Shown here piece after piece: positions 49,586-61,756 of a DNA stretch of 64,000 nt (positions within the stretch are counted from its first letter, which is position 1; each line of letters begins with the position of its first letter). Where the stretch lies: assembly GCF_029227915.1 (NCBI RefSeq), contig NC_079878.1:31089501-31153500 (forward strand), read 5' to 3'. A program made the translations under genes and the position numbers. The notes beneath the pieces are model-generated. The model worked only from the letters and a program-made list of their open reading frames with translations. It did no database searches and was not told the origin of the DNA. This DNA is from Hydractinia symbiolongicarpus. Lineage: Eukaryota > Cnidaria > Hydrozoa > Anthoathecata > Hydractiniidae.

Positions 49586-50840
49586 ACTTGTAGTTTTCAA
49601 AAATGTTTTCATTTTTGATGAGACGCGGAATAAAAGAAGTTTAATCGCCGGCAAACGAAAACCCGCGATTTCCCGTAAATCCCGGACTCGGCCCGTATAG
49701 TCAAAAGTACACAAAGAAAATACCCAGGGAGTAAACTCATTTCCCGAACGATTTTTTAAATTATTTTTTCACCACTAAAACGTATGAGACTTGTAGTTTT
49801 CAAAAATGTTTTCATTTTTGATGAGACGCTGAAAAAAAGAAGTTTAATCGCCGGCAAACGAAAACCCGCGATTTCCCGTAAATCCCGTGCTCGGCCCGTA
49901 TAGTCGAGTATATACAAAGAAAGTACCCTGTGAGTAAACTCCTTTCCAGAACGATTTTTTATATTATCTTTTCACCACTAAAACGCATGAGACTTGTAGT
50001 TTTCAAAAGTGTTTTCATTTTTGATGAGACGCGGAATAAAAGAAGTTTAATCGCCGCCAAACGAAAAACCGCGATTTCCCGTAAATCCCGGACTCGGCCC
50101 GTATAGTCAAAAGTACACAAAGAAAATACCCAGGGAGTAAACTCATTTACCGAACGATTTTTTAAATTATTTTTTCACCACTAAAACGTAAGAGACTTGT
50201 AGTTTTCAAAAATGTTTTCATTTTTGATGAGACGCTGTATAAAAGAAGTTTAATCGGCGGCAAACGAAAACCCGCGATTTCCCGTAAATCCCGGGCTCGG
50301 CCCGTATAATCAAAAGTATACAAAGAAAGCACCCTGCAAGTAAACTCATTTCCAGAACGATTTTTTAAATTATCTTTTCACCACTAAAACGCACGAGACT
50401 TGTAGTTTTCAAAAATGTTTTCATTTTTGATGAGACGCTGAATAAAAGAAGTTTAATCGCCGGCAAACGAAAACCCGCGAATTCCCGTAAATTCCGGACT
50501 CGGCCACTATAGTCTAAAGTATACAAAGAAAATACTCAGGGAGTAAACTCATTTCCAGAACGATTTTTTAAATTATCTTTTCACCACTAAAACGCATGAG
50601 ACTTGTAGTTTTCAAAAATGTTTTCATCTTTGATAACACGCTGAATAAAAGATGTTTAATCGCCGGCAAACGAAAACCCGCGATTTCCCGTAAATCCCGG
50701 ACTCGGCCCGTATAGTCAAAAGTATACAAAGAAAGTACCCAGGGAGTAAACTCGTTTCCCGAACGATTTTTTAAATTATTTTTTCACCACTAAAACGCAT
50801 GAGACTTGTAGTTTTTAAAAATGTTTTCATTTTTGATGAG
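49586..50840. repeat. Six-monomer module, copy 2
   Basis: It matches 45935-47190 at an offset of 3651 bp, including the rare GAAAAACCGCG, CGGCGGC and GGCCACTATAGTC variants. A third copy starts at 58916. Divergence begins where this copy reads GCGGAATAAAAG and the first reads GCTGAATAAAAG. Confidence 0.87.
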
Positions 50841-51209
50841 ACGCGGAATAAAAGAAGTTTAATCGCCGGCAAACAAAAACCCGCGATTTCCCGTAAATCA
50901 CGGACTCGGCCCGTATAGTCAAAAGTGCACAAAGAAAATACCCAGGGAGTAAACTCATTTCCCGAACGATTTTTTAAATTATTTTTTCACCACTAAAACG
51001 TATGAGACTTGTAGTTTTCAAAAATGTTTTCATTTTGCATGAGACGCTGAAAAAAAGAAGTTTAATCGCCGGCAAACGAAAACCCGCGATTTCCCGTAAA
51101 TCCCGGGCTCGGCCCGTATAGTCAAAAGTATACAAAGAAAGTACCCTGTGAGTAAACTCCTTTCCAGAACGATTTTTTATATTATCTTTTCACCAATAAA
51201 ACGCATGAG
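49992..51209. repeat. 6-monomer higher-order repeat (1218 bp), copy 1
   Basis: Units in order: GCGGAATAAAAG with CGCCGCC; GTAAGAGAC with GCTGTATAAAAG; CACGAGAC with AAATTCCGG; GATAACACGCTG; GCGGAATAAAAG with GTGCACAAAG; CGTATGAGAC with CATTTTGCATGAG and GCTGAAAAAAAG. They repeat exactly 1218 bp later. Confidence 0.9.
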
Positions 51210-52427
51210 ACTTGTAGTTTTCAAAAATGTTTTCATTTTTGATGAGACGCGGAATAAAAGAAGTTTAATCGCCGCCAAACGAAAACCCGCGATTTCCCGT
51301 AAATCCCGGACTCGGCCCGTATAGTCAAAAGTACACAAGGAAAATACCCAGGGAGTAAACTCATTTACCGAACGATTTTTTAAATTATTTTTTCACCACT
51401 AAAACGTAAGAGACTTTTAGTTTTCAAAAATGTTTTCATTTTTGATGAGACGCTGTATAAAAGAAGTTTAATCGGCGGCAAACGAAAACCCGCGATTTCC
51501 CGTAAATCCCGGGCTCGGCCCGTATAATCAAAAGTATACAAAGAAAGCACCCTGCAAGTAAACTCATTTCCAGAACGATTTTTTAAATTATCTTTTCACC
51601 ACTAAAACGCACGAGACTTGTAGTTTTCAAAAATGTTTTCATTTTTGATGAGACGCTGAATAAAAGAAGTTTAATCGCCGGCAAACGAAAACCCGCGAAT
51701 TCCCGTAAATTCCGGACTCGGCCACTATAGTCTAAAGTATACAAAGAAAATACTCAGGGAGTAAACTCATTTCCAGAACGATTTTTTAAATTATCTTTTC
51801 ACCACTAAAACGCATGAGACTTGTAGTTTTCAAAAATGTTTTCATTTTTGATAACACGCTGAATAAAAGATGTTTAATCGCCGGCAAACGAAAACCCGCG
51901 ATTTCCCGTAAATCCCGGACTCGGCCCGTATAGTCAAAAGTATACAAAGAAAGTACCCAGGGAGTAAACTCGTTTCCCGAACGATTTTTTAAATTATTTT
52001 TTCACCACTAAAACGCATGAGACTTGTAGTTTTTAAAAATGTTTTCATTTTTGATGAGACGCGGAATAAAAGAAGTTTAATCGCCGGCAAACGAAAACCC
52101 GCGATTTCCCGTAAATCCCGGACTCGGCCCGTATAGTCAAAAGTGCACAAAGAAAATACCCAGGGAGTAAACTCATTTCCCGAACGATTTTTTAAATTAT
52201 TTTTTCACCACTAAAACGTATGAGACTTGTAGTTTTCAAAAATGTTTTCATTTTGGATGAGACGCTGAAAAAAAGAAGTTTAATCGCCGGCAAACGAAAA
52301 CCCGCGATTTCCCGTAAATCCCGGGCTCGGCCCGTATAGTCAAAAGTATACAAAGAAAGTACCCTGTGAGTAAACTCCTTTCCAGAACGATTTTTTATAT
52401 TATCTTTTCACCAATAAAACGCATGAG
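51210..52427. repeat. 6-monomer higher-order repeat (1218 bp), copy 2
   Basis: This is the tandem partner of 49992-51209 with small changes (GAAAACCCGCG, CATTTTGGATGAG, ACTTTTAG). It is followed by a different order beginning with GTACCCAAAG monomers. Confidence 0.9.
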
Positions 52428-53848
52428 ACTTGTAGTTTTCAAAAATGTTTTCATTTTTGATGAGACGCTGAATAAAAGAAGTTTAATCGCCGGCAAACGA
52501 AAACCCGCGAATTCCCGTAAATCCCGGACTCGGCCCGTATAGTCAAAAGTACCCAAAGAAAATACCCAGGGAGTAAACTCATTTCCCGAACGATTTTTTA
52601 AATTATTTTTTCACCACTAAAACGTAAGAGACTTGTAGTTTTCAAAAATGTTTTCATTTTTGATGAGACGCTGAATAAAAGAAGTTTAATCGCCGGCAAA
52701 CGAAAACCCGCGATTTCCCGTAAATCCCGGGCTCGGCCCGTATAATCAAAAGTATACAAAGAAAGCACCCTGCGAGTAAACTCATTTCCAGAACGATTTT
52801 TTAAATTATTTTTTCACCACTAAAACGCACGAGACTTGTAGTTTTCAAAAATGTTTTCATTTTTGATGAGACGCTGAATAAAAGAAGTTTAATCGCCGGC
52901 AAACGAAAACCCGCGAATTCCCGTAAATCCCGGACTCGGCCAGTAAAGTCTAAAGTATACAAAGAAAATACTCCGGGAGTAAACTCATTTCCAGAACGAT
53001 TTTTTAAATTATCTTTTCACCACAAAAACGCATGAGACTTGTAGTTTTCAAAAATGTTTTCATTTTTGATAAGACGCTGAATAAAAGATGTTTAATCGCC
53101 GGCAAACGAAAACCTGCGATTTCCCGTAAATCCCGGACTCGGCCCGTATAGTCAAAAGTATACAAAGAAAGTACCCAGGGAGTAAACTCATTTCCCGAAC
53201 GATTTTTTAAATTATCTTTTCACCACTAAAACGCATGAGACTTGTAGTTTTCAAAAATGTTTTCATTTTTGATAACACGCTGAATAAAAGATGTTTAATC
53301 GCCGGCAAACGAAAACCCGCGATTTCCCGTAAATCCCGGACTCGGCCCGTATAGTCAAAAGTATACAAAGAAAGTACACAGGGAGTAAACTCGTTTCCCG
53401 AACGATTTTTTAAATTATTTTTTCACCACTAAAACGCATGAGACTTGTAGTTTTTAAAAATGTTTTCATTTTTGATGAAACGCGGAATAAAAGAAGTTTA
53501 ATCGCCGGCAAACGAAAACCCGCGATTTCCCGTAAATCCCGGACTCGGCCCGTATAGTCAAAAGTGCACAAAGAAAATACCCAGGAAGTATACTCATTTC
53601 CCGAACGATTTTTTAAATTATTTTTTCACCACTAAAACGTATGAGACTTGTAGTTTTCAAAAATGTTTTCATTTTGGATGAGACGCTGAAAAAAAGAAGT
53701 TTAATCGCCGGCAAACGAAAACCCGCGATTTCCCGTAAATCCCGGGCTCGGCCCGTATAGTCAAAAGTATACAAAGAAAGTACCCTGTGAGTAAACTCCT
53801 TTCCAGAACGATTTTTTATATTATCTTTTCACCAATAAAACGCATGAG
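52428..53848. repeat. 7-monomer unit (1421 bp), form I
   Basis: Units: GCTGAATAAAAG with GTACCCAAAG; GTAAGAGAC with GTATAATC; CACGAGAC with ACTCCGGG; GATAAGACGCTG; GATAACACGCTG; GCGGAATAAAAG with GTGCACAAAG; TTTTGGATGAG with GCTGAAAAAAAG. The same order recurs at 61757-63177 and from 63178 to the end of the window. Confidence 0.85.
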
Positions 53849-55065
53849 ACTTGTAGTTTTCAAAAATGTTTTCATTTTTGATGAGACGCGGAATAAAAGA
53901 AGTTTAATCGCCGGCAAACGAAAACCCGCGAATTCCCGTAAATCCCGGACTCGGCCCGTATAGTCAAAAGTACCCAAAGAAAATACCCAGGGAGTAAACT
54001 CATTTCCCGAACGATTTTTTAAATTATTTTTTCACCACTAAAACGTAAGAGACTTGTAGTTTTCAAAAATGTTTTCATTTTTGATGAGACGCTGAATAAA
54101 AGAAGTTTAATCGCCGGCAAACGAAAACCCGCGATTTCCCGTAAATCCCGGGCTCGGCCCGTATAATCAAAAGTATACAAAGAAAGCACCCTGCGAGTAA
54201 ACTCATTTCCAGAACGATTTTTTAAATTATTTTTTCACCACTAAAACGCACGAGACTTGTAGTTTTCAAAAATGTTTTCATTTTTGATGAGACGCTGAAT
54301 AAAAGAAGTTTAATCGCCGGCAAACGAAAACCCGCGAATTCCCGTAAATCCCGGACTCGGCCAGTATAGTCAAAAGTATACAAAGAAAGTACCTAGGGAG
54401 TAAACTCATTTCCCGAACGATTTTTTAAATTATTTTTTCACCACTAAAACGCATGAGACTTGTAGTTTTTAAAAATGTTTTCATCTTTGATAAGACGCAG
54501 AATAAAAGATTTTTAAACGCCGGCAAACGAAAACCCGCGATTTCCCGTAAATCCCGGGCTTGGCCCGTATAGTCGAATGTATACAAAGAAAGTACCCTGT
54601 GAGTAAACTCATTTCCCGAACGATTTTTAAATTATTTTTTCACCACTAAAACGCATGAGACTTGTAGTTTTCAAAAATGTTTTCATTTTTGATGAGACGC
54701 TGAATGAAAGAAGTTTAATCGCCGGCAAACGAAAACCCGCGATTTCCCGTAAATCCCGTGCTTGGCCCGTATAGTCGAGTATACACAAAGAAAGTACCCA
54801 GGGAGTAAACTCCTTTCCAGAACGATTTTTTAGATTATCTTTTCACTAATAAAACGCATGAGACTTGTAGTTTTCAAAAGTGTTTTCATTTTTGATGAGA
54901 CGCGGAATAAAAGAAGTTTAATCGCCGCCAAACGAAAACCCGCGATTTCCCGTAAATCCCGGACTCGGCCCGTATAGTCAAAAGTGCACAAAGAAAATAC
55001 CCAGGGAGTAAACTCATTTCCCGAACGATTTTTTAAATTATTTTTTCACCACTAAAACGTATGAG
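53646..55065. repeat. 7-monomer unit (1420 bp), form II, copy 1
   Basis: Units: TTTTGGATGAG; GTACCCAAAG; GTAAGAGAC; CACGAGAC with GTACCTAGGG; CATCTTTGATAAG; GCTGAATGAAAG with TTTAGATTATC; GCGGAATAAAAG with CGCCGCC and GTGCACAAAG. The first few units are shared with form I, and the last ones with the 8-mer, so it looks like a recombinant of the two. It overlaps the end of form I because the TTTTGGATGAG unit belongs to both. Confidence 0.85.
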
Positions 55066-57090
55066 ACTTGTAGTTTTCAAAAATGTTTTCATTTTGGATG
55101 AGACGCTGAAAAAAAGAAGTTTAATCGCCGGCAAACGAAAACCCGCGATTTCCCGTAAATCCCGGGCTCGGCCCGTATAGTCAAAAGTATACAAAGAAAG
55201 TACCCTGTGAGTAAACTCCTTTCCAGAACGATTTTTTATATTATCTTTTCACCAATAAAACGCATGAGACTTGTAGTTTTCAAAAATGTTTTCATTTTTG
55301 ATGAGACGTGGAATAAAAGAAGTTTAATCGCCGGCAAACGAAAACCCGCGAATTCCCGTAAATCCCGGACTCGGCCCGTATAGTCAAAAGTACCCAAAGA
55401 AAATACCCAGGGAGTAAACTCATTTCCCGAACGATTTTTTAAATTATTTTTTCACCACTAAAACGTAAGAGACTTGTAGTTTTCAAAAATGTTTTCATTT
55501 TTGATGAGACGCTGAATAAAAGAAGTTTAATCGCCGGCAAACGAAAACCCGCGATTTCCCGTAAATCCCGGGCTCGGCCCGTATAATCAAAAGTATACAA
55601 AGAAAGCACCCTGCGAGTAAACTCATTTCCAGAACGATTTTTTAAATTATTTTTTCACCACTAAAACGCACGAGACTTGTAGTTTTCAAAAATGTTTTCA
55701 TTTTTGATGAGACGCTGAATAAAAGAAGTTTAATCGCCGGCAAACGAAAACCCGCGAATTCCCGTAAATCCCGGACTCGGCCAGTATAGTCAAAAGTATA
55801 CAAAGAAAGTACCTAGGGAGTAAACTCATTTCCCGAACGATTTTTTAAATTATTTTTTCACCACTAAAACGCATGAGACTTGTAGTTTTTAAAAATGTTT
55901 TCATCTTTGATAAGACGCAGAATAAAAGATTTTTAAACGCCGGCAAACGAAAACCCGCGATTTCCCGTAAATCCCGGGCTTGGCCCGTATAGTCGAATGT
56001 ATACAAAGAAAGTACCCTGTGAGTAAACTCATTTCCCGAACGATTTTTAAATTATTTTTTCACCACTAAAACGCATGAGACTTGTAGTTTTCAAAAATGT
56101 TTTCATTTTTGATGAGACGCTGAATGAAAGAAGTTTAATCGCCGGCAAACGAAAACCCGCGATTTCCCGTAAATCCCGGGCTCGGCCCGTATAATCAAAA
56201 GTATACAAAGAAAGCACCCTGCGAGTAAACTCATTTCCAGAACGATTTTTTAAATTATTTTTTCACCACTAAAACGCACGAGACTTGTAGTTTTCAAAAA
56301 TGTTTTCATTTTTGATGAGACGCTGAATAAAAGAAGTTTAATCGCCGGCAAACGAAAACCCGCGAATTCCCGTAAATCCCGGACTCGGCCAGTATAGTCA
56401 AAAGTATACAAAGAAAGTACCTAGGGAGTAAACTCATTTCCCGAACGATTTTTTAAATTATTTTTTCACCACTAAAACGCATGAGACTTGTAGTTTTTAA
56501 AAATGTTTTCATCTTTGATAAGACGCAGAATAAAAGATTTTTAAACGCCGGCAAACGAAAACCCGCGATTTCCCGTAAATCCCGGGCTTGGCCCGTATAG
56601 TCGAATGTATACAAAGAAAGTACCCTGTGAGTAAACTCATTTCCCGAACGATTTTTAAATTATTTTTTCACCACTAAAACGCATGAGACTTGTAGTTTTC
56701 AAAAATGTTTTCATTTTTGAGACGCTGAATGAAAGAAGTTTAATCGCCGGCAAACGAAAACCCGCGATTTCCCGTAAATCCCGTGCTTGGCCCGTATAGT
56801 CGAGTATACACAAAGAAAGTACCCAGGGAGTAAACTCCTTTCCAGAACGATTTTTTAGATTATCTTTTCACTAATAAAACGCATGAGACTTGTAGTTTTC
56901 AAAAGTGTTTTCATTTTTGATGAGACGCGGAATAAAAGAAGTTTAATCGCCGCCAAACGAAAACCCGCGATTTCCCGTAAATCCCGGACTCGGCCCGTAT
57001 AGTCAAAAGTGCACAAAGAAAATACCCAGGGAGTAAACTCATTTCCCGAACGATTTTTTAAATTATTTTTTCACCACTAAAACGTATGAG
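55066..57090. repeat. 7-monomer form II, copy 2, expanded to 10 monomers (2025 bp)
   Basis: It is collinear with 53646-55065 but contains an internal tandem trimer (about 55567-56174 repeated at about 56175-56782, offset 608 bp). The second trimer also shows a 3-bp loss (CATTTTTGAGACGC near 56713). Confidence 0.87.
55567..56174. repeat. Internal trimer (608 bp), copy 1
   Basis: It runs from GGGCTCGGCCCGTATAATC through CACGAGAC, CATCTTTGATAAG and GCTGAATGAAAG units and repeats 608 bp later. The junction near 56175 lies inside a monomer: a GCTGAATGAAAG 5' half is joined to a GGGCTCGG/GTATAATC 3' half. Confidence 0.85.
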
Positions 57091-58307
57091 ACTTGTAGTT
57101 TTCAAAAATGTTTTCATTTTGGATGAGACGCTGAAAAAAAGAAGTTTAATCGGCGGCAAACGAAAACCCGCGATTTCCCGTAAATCCCGGGCTCGGCCCG
57201 TATAGTCAAAAGTATACAAAGAAAGTACCCTGTGAGTAAACTCCTTTCCAGAACGATTTTTTATATTATCTTTTCACCAATAAAACGCATGAGACTTGTA
57301 GTTTTCAAAAATGTTTTCATTTTTGATGAGACGCGGAATAAAAGAAGTTTAATCGCCGGCAAACGAAAACCCGCGAATTCCCGTAAATCCCGGACTCGGC
57401 CCGTATAGTCAAAAGTACCCAAAGAAAATACCCAGGGAGTAAACTCATTTCCCGAACGATTTTTTAAATTATTTTTTCACCACTAAAACGTAAGAGACTT
57501 GTAGTTTTCAAAAATGTTTTCATTTTTGATGAGACGCTGAATAAAAGAAGTTTAATCGCCGGCAAACGAAAACCCGCGATTTCCCGTAAATCCCGGGCTC
57601 GGCCCGTATAATCAAAAGTATACAAAGAAAGCACCCTGCGAGTAAACTCATTTCCAGAACGATTTTTTAAATTATTTTTTCACCACTAAAACGCACGAGA
57701 CTTGTAGTTTTCAAAAATGTTTTCATTTTTGATGAGACGCTGAATAAAAGAAGTTTAATCGCCGGCAAACGAAAACCCGCGAATTCCCGTAAATCCCGGA
57801 CTCGGCCAGTATAGTCAAAAGTATACAAAGAAAGTACCTAGGGAGTAAACTCATTTCCCGAACGATTTTTTAAATTATTTTTTCACCACTAAAACGCATG
57901 AGACTTGTAGTTTTTAAAAATGTTTTCATCTTTGATAAGACGCAGAATAAAAGATTTTTAAACGCCGGCAAACGAAAACCCGCGATTTCCCGTAAATCCC
58001 GGGCTTGGCCCGTATAGTCGAATGTATACAAAGAAAGTACCCTGTGAGTAAACTCATTTCCCGAACGATTTTTAAATTATTTTTTCACCACTAAAACGCA
58101 TGAGACTTGTAGTTTTCAAAAATGTTTTCATTTTTGATGAGACGCTGAATGAAAGAAGTTTAATCGCCGGCAAACGAAAACCCGCGATTTCCCGTAAATC
58201 CCGTGCTTGGCCCGTATAGTCGAGTATACACAAAGAAAGTACCCAGGGAGTAAACTCCTTTCCAGAACGATTTTTTAGATTATCTTTTCACTAATAAAAC
58301 GCATGAG
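57091..58307. repeat. 7-monomer form II, copy 3 (six units matched)
   Basis: Units follow the order of 53646-54862 (TTTTGGATGAG; GTACCCAAAG; GTAAGAGAC; CACGAGAC with GTACCTAGGG; CATCTTTGATAAG; GCTGAATGAAAG with TTTAGATTATC). After 58.31 kb it switches to a GTACACAAAG unit with CGCCGGC instead of GTGCACAAAG with CGCCGCC. Confidence 0.85.
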
Positions 58308-58510
58308 ACTTGTAGTTTTCAAAAATGTTTTCATTTTTGATGAGACGCGGAATAAAAGAAGTTTAATCGCCGGCAAACGAAAACCCGCGATTTCCCGTAA
58401 ATCCCGGACTCGGCCCGTATAGTCAAAAGTACACAAAGAAAATACCCAGGGAGTAAACTCAATTCCCGAACGATTTTTTAAATTATTTTTTCACCACTAA
58501 AACGTATGAG
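57903..58510. repeat. Trimer (608 bp), copy 1
   Basis: CATCTTTGATAAG, GCTGAATGAAAG and GCGGAATAAAAG (GTACACAAAG) units repeat at 58511. The copy 1 start keeps TAGTTTTTAAAAATG while copy 2 has TAGTTTTCAAAAATG preceded by CGTATGAG, so the junction lies inside a monomer. Confidence 0.85.
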
Positions 58511-59118
58511 ACTTGTAGTTTTCAAAAATGTTTTCATCTTTGATAAGACGCAGAATAAAAGATTTTTAAACGCCGGCAAACGAAAACCCGCGATTTCCCG
58601 TAAATCCCGGGCTTGGCCCGTATAGTCGAATGTATACAAAGAAAGTACCCTGTGAGTAAACTCATTTCCCGAACGATTTTTAAATTATTTTTTCACCACT
58701 AAAACGCATGAGACTTGTAGTTTTCAAAAATGTTTTCATTTTTGATGAGACGCTGAATGAAAGAAGTTTAATCGCCGGCAAACGAAAACCCGCGATTTCC
58801 CGTAAATCCCGTGCTTGGCCCGTATAGTCGAGTATACACAAAGAAAGTACCCAGGGAGTAAACTCCTTTCCAGAACGATTTTTTAGATTATCTTTTCACT
58901 AATAAAACGCATGAGACTTGTAGTTTTCAAAAATGTTTTCATTTTTGATGAGACGCGGAATAAAAGAAGTTTAATCGCCGGCAAACGAAAACCCGCGATT
59001 TCCCGTAAATCCCGGACTCGGCCCGTATAGTCAAAAGTACACAAAGAAAATACCCAGGGAGTAAACTCATTTCCCGAACGATTTTTTAAATTATTTTTTC
59101 ACCACTAAAACGTATGAG
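58511..59118. repeat. Trimer (608 bp), copy 2
   Basis: Tandem partner of 57903-58510. Its first monomer is a chimera: the CGTATGAGACTTG 5' part belongs to the GCTGAAAAAAAG type and the 3' part to the CATCTTTGATAAG type. Confidence 0.85.
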
Positions 59119-60170
59119 ACTTGTAGTTTTCAAAAATGTTTTCATTTTTGATGAGACGCTGAAAAAAAGAAGTTTAATCGCCGGCAAACGAAAACCCGCG
59201 ATTTCCCGTAAATCCCGTGCTCGGCCCGTATAGTCAAGTATATACAAAGAAAGTACCCTGTGAGTAAACTCCTTTCCAGAACGATTTTTTATATTATCTT
59301 TTCACCACTAAAACGCATGAGACTTGTAGTTTTCAAAAGTGTTTTCATTTTTGATGAGACGCGGAATAAAAGAAGTTTAATCGCCGCCAAACGAAAACCC
59401 GCGATTTCCCGTAAATCCCGGACTCGGCCCGTATAGTCAAAAGTACACAAAGAAAATACCCAGGGAGTAAACTCATTTACCGAACGATTTTTTAAATTAT
59501 TTTTTCACCACTAAAACGTAAGAGACTTGTAGTTTTCAAAAATGTTTTCATTTTTGATGAGACGCTGTATAAAAGAAGTTTAATCGGCGGCAAACGAAAA
59601 CCCGCGATTTCCCGTAAATCCCGGGCTCGGCCCGTATAATCAAAAGTATACAAAGAAAGCACCCTGCAAGTAAACTCATTTCCAGAACGATTTTTTAAAT
59701 TATCTTTTCACCACTAAAACGCACGAGACTTGTAGTTTTCAAAAATGTTTTCATTTTTGATGAGACGCTGAATAAAAGAAGTTTAATCGCCGGCAAACGA
59801 AAACCCGCGAATTCCCGTAAATTCCGGACTCGGCCACTATTGTCTAAAGTATACAAAGAAAATACTCAGGGAGTAAACTCATTTCCAGAACGATTTTTTA
59901 AATTATCTTTTCACCACTAAAACGCATGAGACTTGTAGTTTTCAAAAATGTTTTCATTTTTGATAACACGCTGAATAAAAGATGTTTAATCGCCGGCAAA
60001 CGAAAACCCGCGATTTCCCGTAAATCCCGGACTCGGCCCGTATAGTCAAAAGTATACAAAGAAAGTTCCCAGGGAGTAAACTCGTTTCCCGAACGATTTT
60101 TTAATTTATTTTTTCACCACTAAAACGCATGAGACTTGTAGTTTTTAAAAATGTTTTCATTTTTGATGAG
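58916..60170. repeat. Six-monomer module, copy 3
   Basis: It matches 45935-47190 and 49586-50840 (GTGCTCGG with TTTATATT; CAAAAGTG with CGCCGCC; GCTGTATAAAAG; AAATTCCGG with GGCCACTATTGTC; GATAACACGCTG). Private changes are CACTATTGTC and GTTCCCAGGG. Confidence 0.85.
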
Positions 60171-60226
60171 ACGCGGAATAAAAGAAGTTTAATCGCCGGC
60201 AAACGAAAACCCGCGATTTCCCGTAA
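59821..60226. repeat. Dimer (406 bp), copy 1
   Basis: It begins at AATTCCGGACTCGGCC and covers GATAACACGCTG, GTTCCCAGGG and TTTAATTTATT; it repeats 406 bp later. Confidence 0.88.
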
Positions 60227-60632
60227 ATTCCGGACTCGGCCACTATTGTCTAAAGTATACAAAGAAAATACTCAGGGAGTAAACTCATTTCCAGAACGAT
60301 TTTTTAAATTATCTTTTCACCACTAAAACGCATGAGACTTGTAGTTTTCAAAAATGTTTTCATTTTTGATAACACGCTGAATAAAAGATGTTTAATCGCC
60401 GGCAAACGAAAACCCGCGATTTCCCGTAAATCCCGGACTCGGCCCGTATAGTCAAAAGTATACAAAGAAAGTTCCCAGGGAGTAAACTCGTTTCCCGAAC
60501 GATTTTTTAATTTATTTTTTCACCACTAAAACGCATGAGACTTGTAGTTTTTAAAAATGTTTTCATTTTTGATGAGACGCGGAATAAAAGAAGTTTAATC
60601 GCCGGCAAACGAAAACCCGCGATTTCCCGTAA
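60227..60632. repeat. Dimer (406 bp), copy 2
   Basis: Tandem partner of 59821-60226. The junction monomer (60134 onward) joins a GCGGAATAAAAG 5' half to an AATTCCGG/CACTATTGTC 3' half, a direct trace of out-of-register exchange inside the GC core. Confidence 0.88.
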
Positions 60633-60741
60633 ATCCCGGACTCGGCCCGTATAGTCAAAAGTGCACAAAGAAAATACCCAGGGAGTAAACTCATTTCCCG
60701 AACGATTTTTTAAATTATTTTTCACCACTAAAACGTATGAG

Positions 60742-61350
60742 ACTTGTAGTTTTCAAAAATGTTTTCATTTTGGATGAGACGCTGAAAAAAAGAAGTTTAA
60801 TCGCCGGCAAACGAAAACCCGCGATTTCCCGTAAATCCCGGGCTCGGCCCGTATAGTCAAAAGTATACAAAGAAAGTACCCTGTGAGTAAACTCCTTTCC
60901 AGAACGATTTTTTATATTATCTTTTCACCAATAAAACGCATGAGACTTGTAGTTTTCAAAAATGTTTTCATTTTTGATGAGACGCTGAATAAAAGAAGTT
61001 TAATCGCCGGCAAACGAAAACCCGCGAATTTCCGTAAATCCCGGACTCGGCCTGTATAGTCAAAAGTACCCAAAGAAAATACCCAGGGAGTAAACTCATT
61101 TCCCGAACGATTTTTTAAATTATTTTTTCACCACTAAAACGTAAGAGACTTGTAGTTTTCAAAAATGTTTTCATTTTTGATGAGACGCTGAATAAAAGAA
61201 GTTTAATCGCCGGCAAACGAAAACCCGCGATTTCCCGTAAATCCCGGGCTCGGCCCGTATAATCAAAAGTGTACAAAGAAAGCACCCTGCGAGTAAACTC
61301 ATTTCCAGAACGATTTTTTAAATTATTTTTTCACCACTAAAACGTATGAG
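60742..61350. repeat. Trimer (609 bp), copy 1
   Basis: TTTTGGATGAG, GTACCCAAAG (with GAATTTCCG and GGCCTGTATAG) and GTAAGAGAC units; the first two recur from 61351. The spacing between TTTTGGATGAG sites is 609 bp. Confidence 0.83.
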
Positions 61351-61553
61351 ACTTGTAGTTTTCAAAAATGTTTTCATTTTGGATGAGACGCTGAAAAAAA
61401 GAAGTTTAATCGCCGGCAAACGAAAACCCGCGATTTCCCGTAAATCCCGGGCTCGGCCGGTATAGTCAAAAGTATACAAAGAAAGTACCCTGTGAGTAAA
61501 CTCCTTTCCAGAACGATTTTTTATATTATCTTTTCACCAATAAAACGCATGAG

Positions 61554-61756
61554 ACTTGTAGTTTTCAAAAATGTTTTCATTTTTGATGAGACGCTGAATA
61601 AAAGAAGTTTAATCGCCGGCAAACGAAAACCCGCGAATTTCCGTAAATCCCGGACTCGGCCTGTATAGTCAAAAGTACCCAAAGAAAATACCCAGGGAGT
61701 AAACTCATTTCCCGAACGATTTTTTAAATTATTTTTTCACCAATAAAACGCATGAG
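61554..61756. repeat. Monomer duplication, copy 1
   Basis: A GTACCCAAAG unit with GAATTTCCG and GGCCTGTATAG is repeated by the next 203 bp (61757-61959) with no difference seen in the part following the landmark until the last bases (CACCAATAAAACG against CACCACTAAAACG). Confidence 0.88.
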
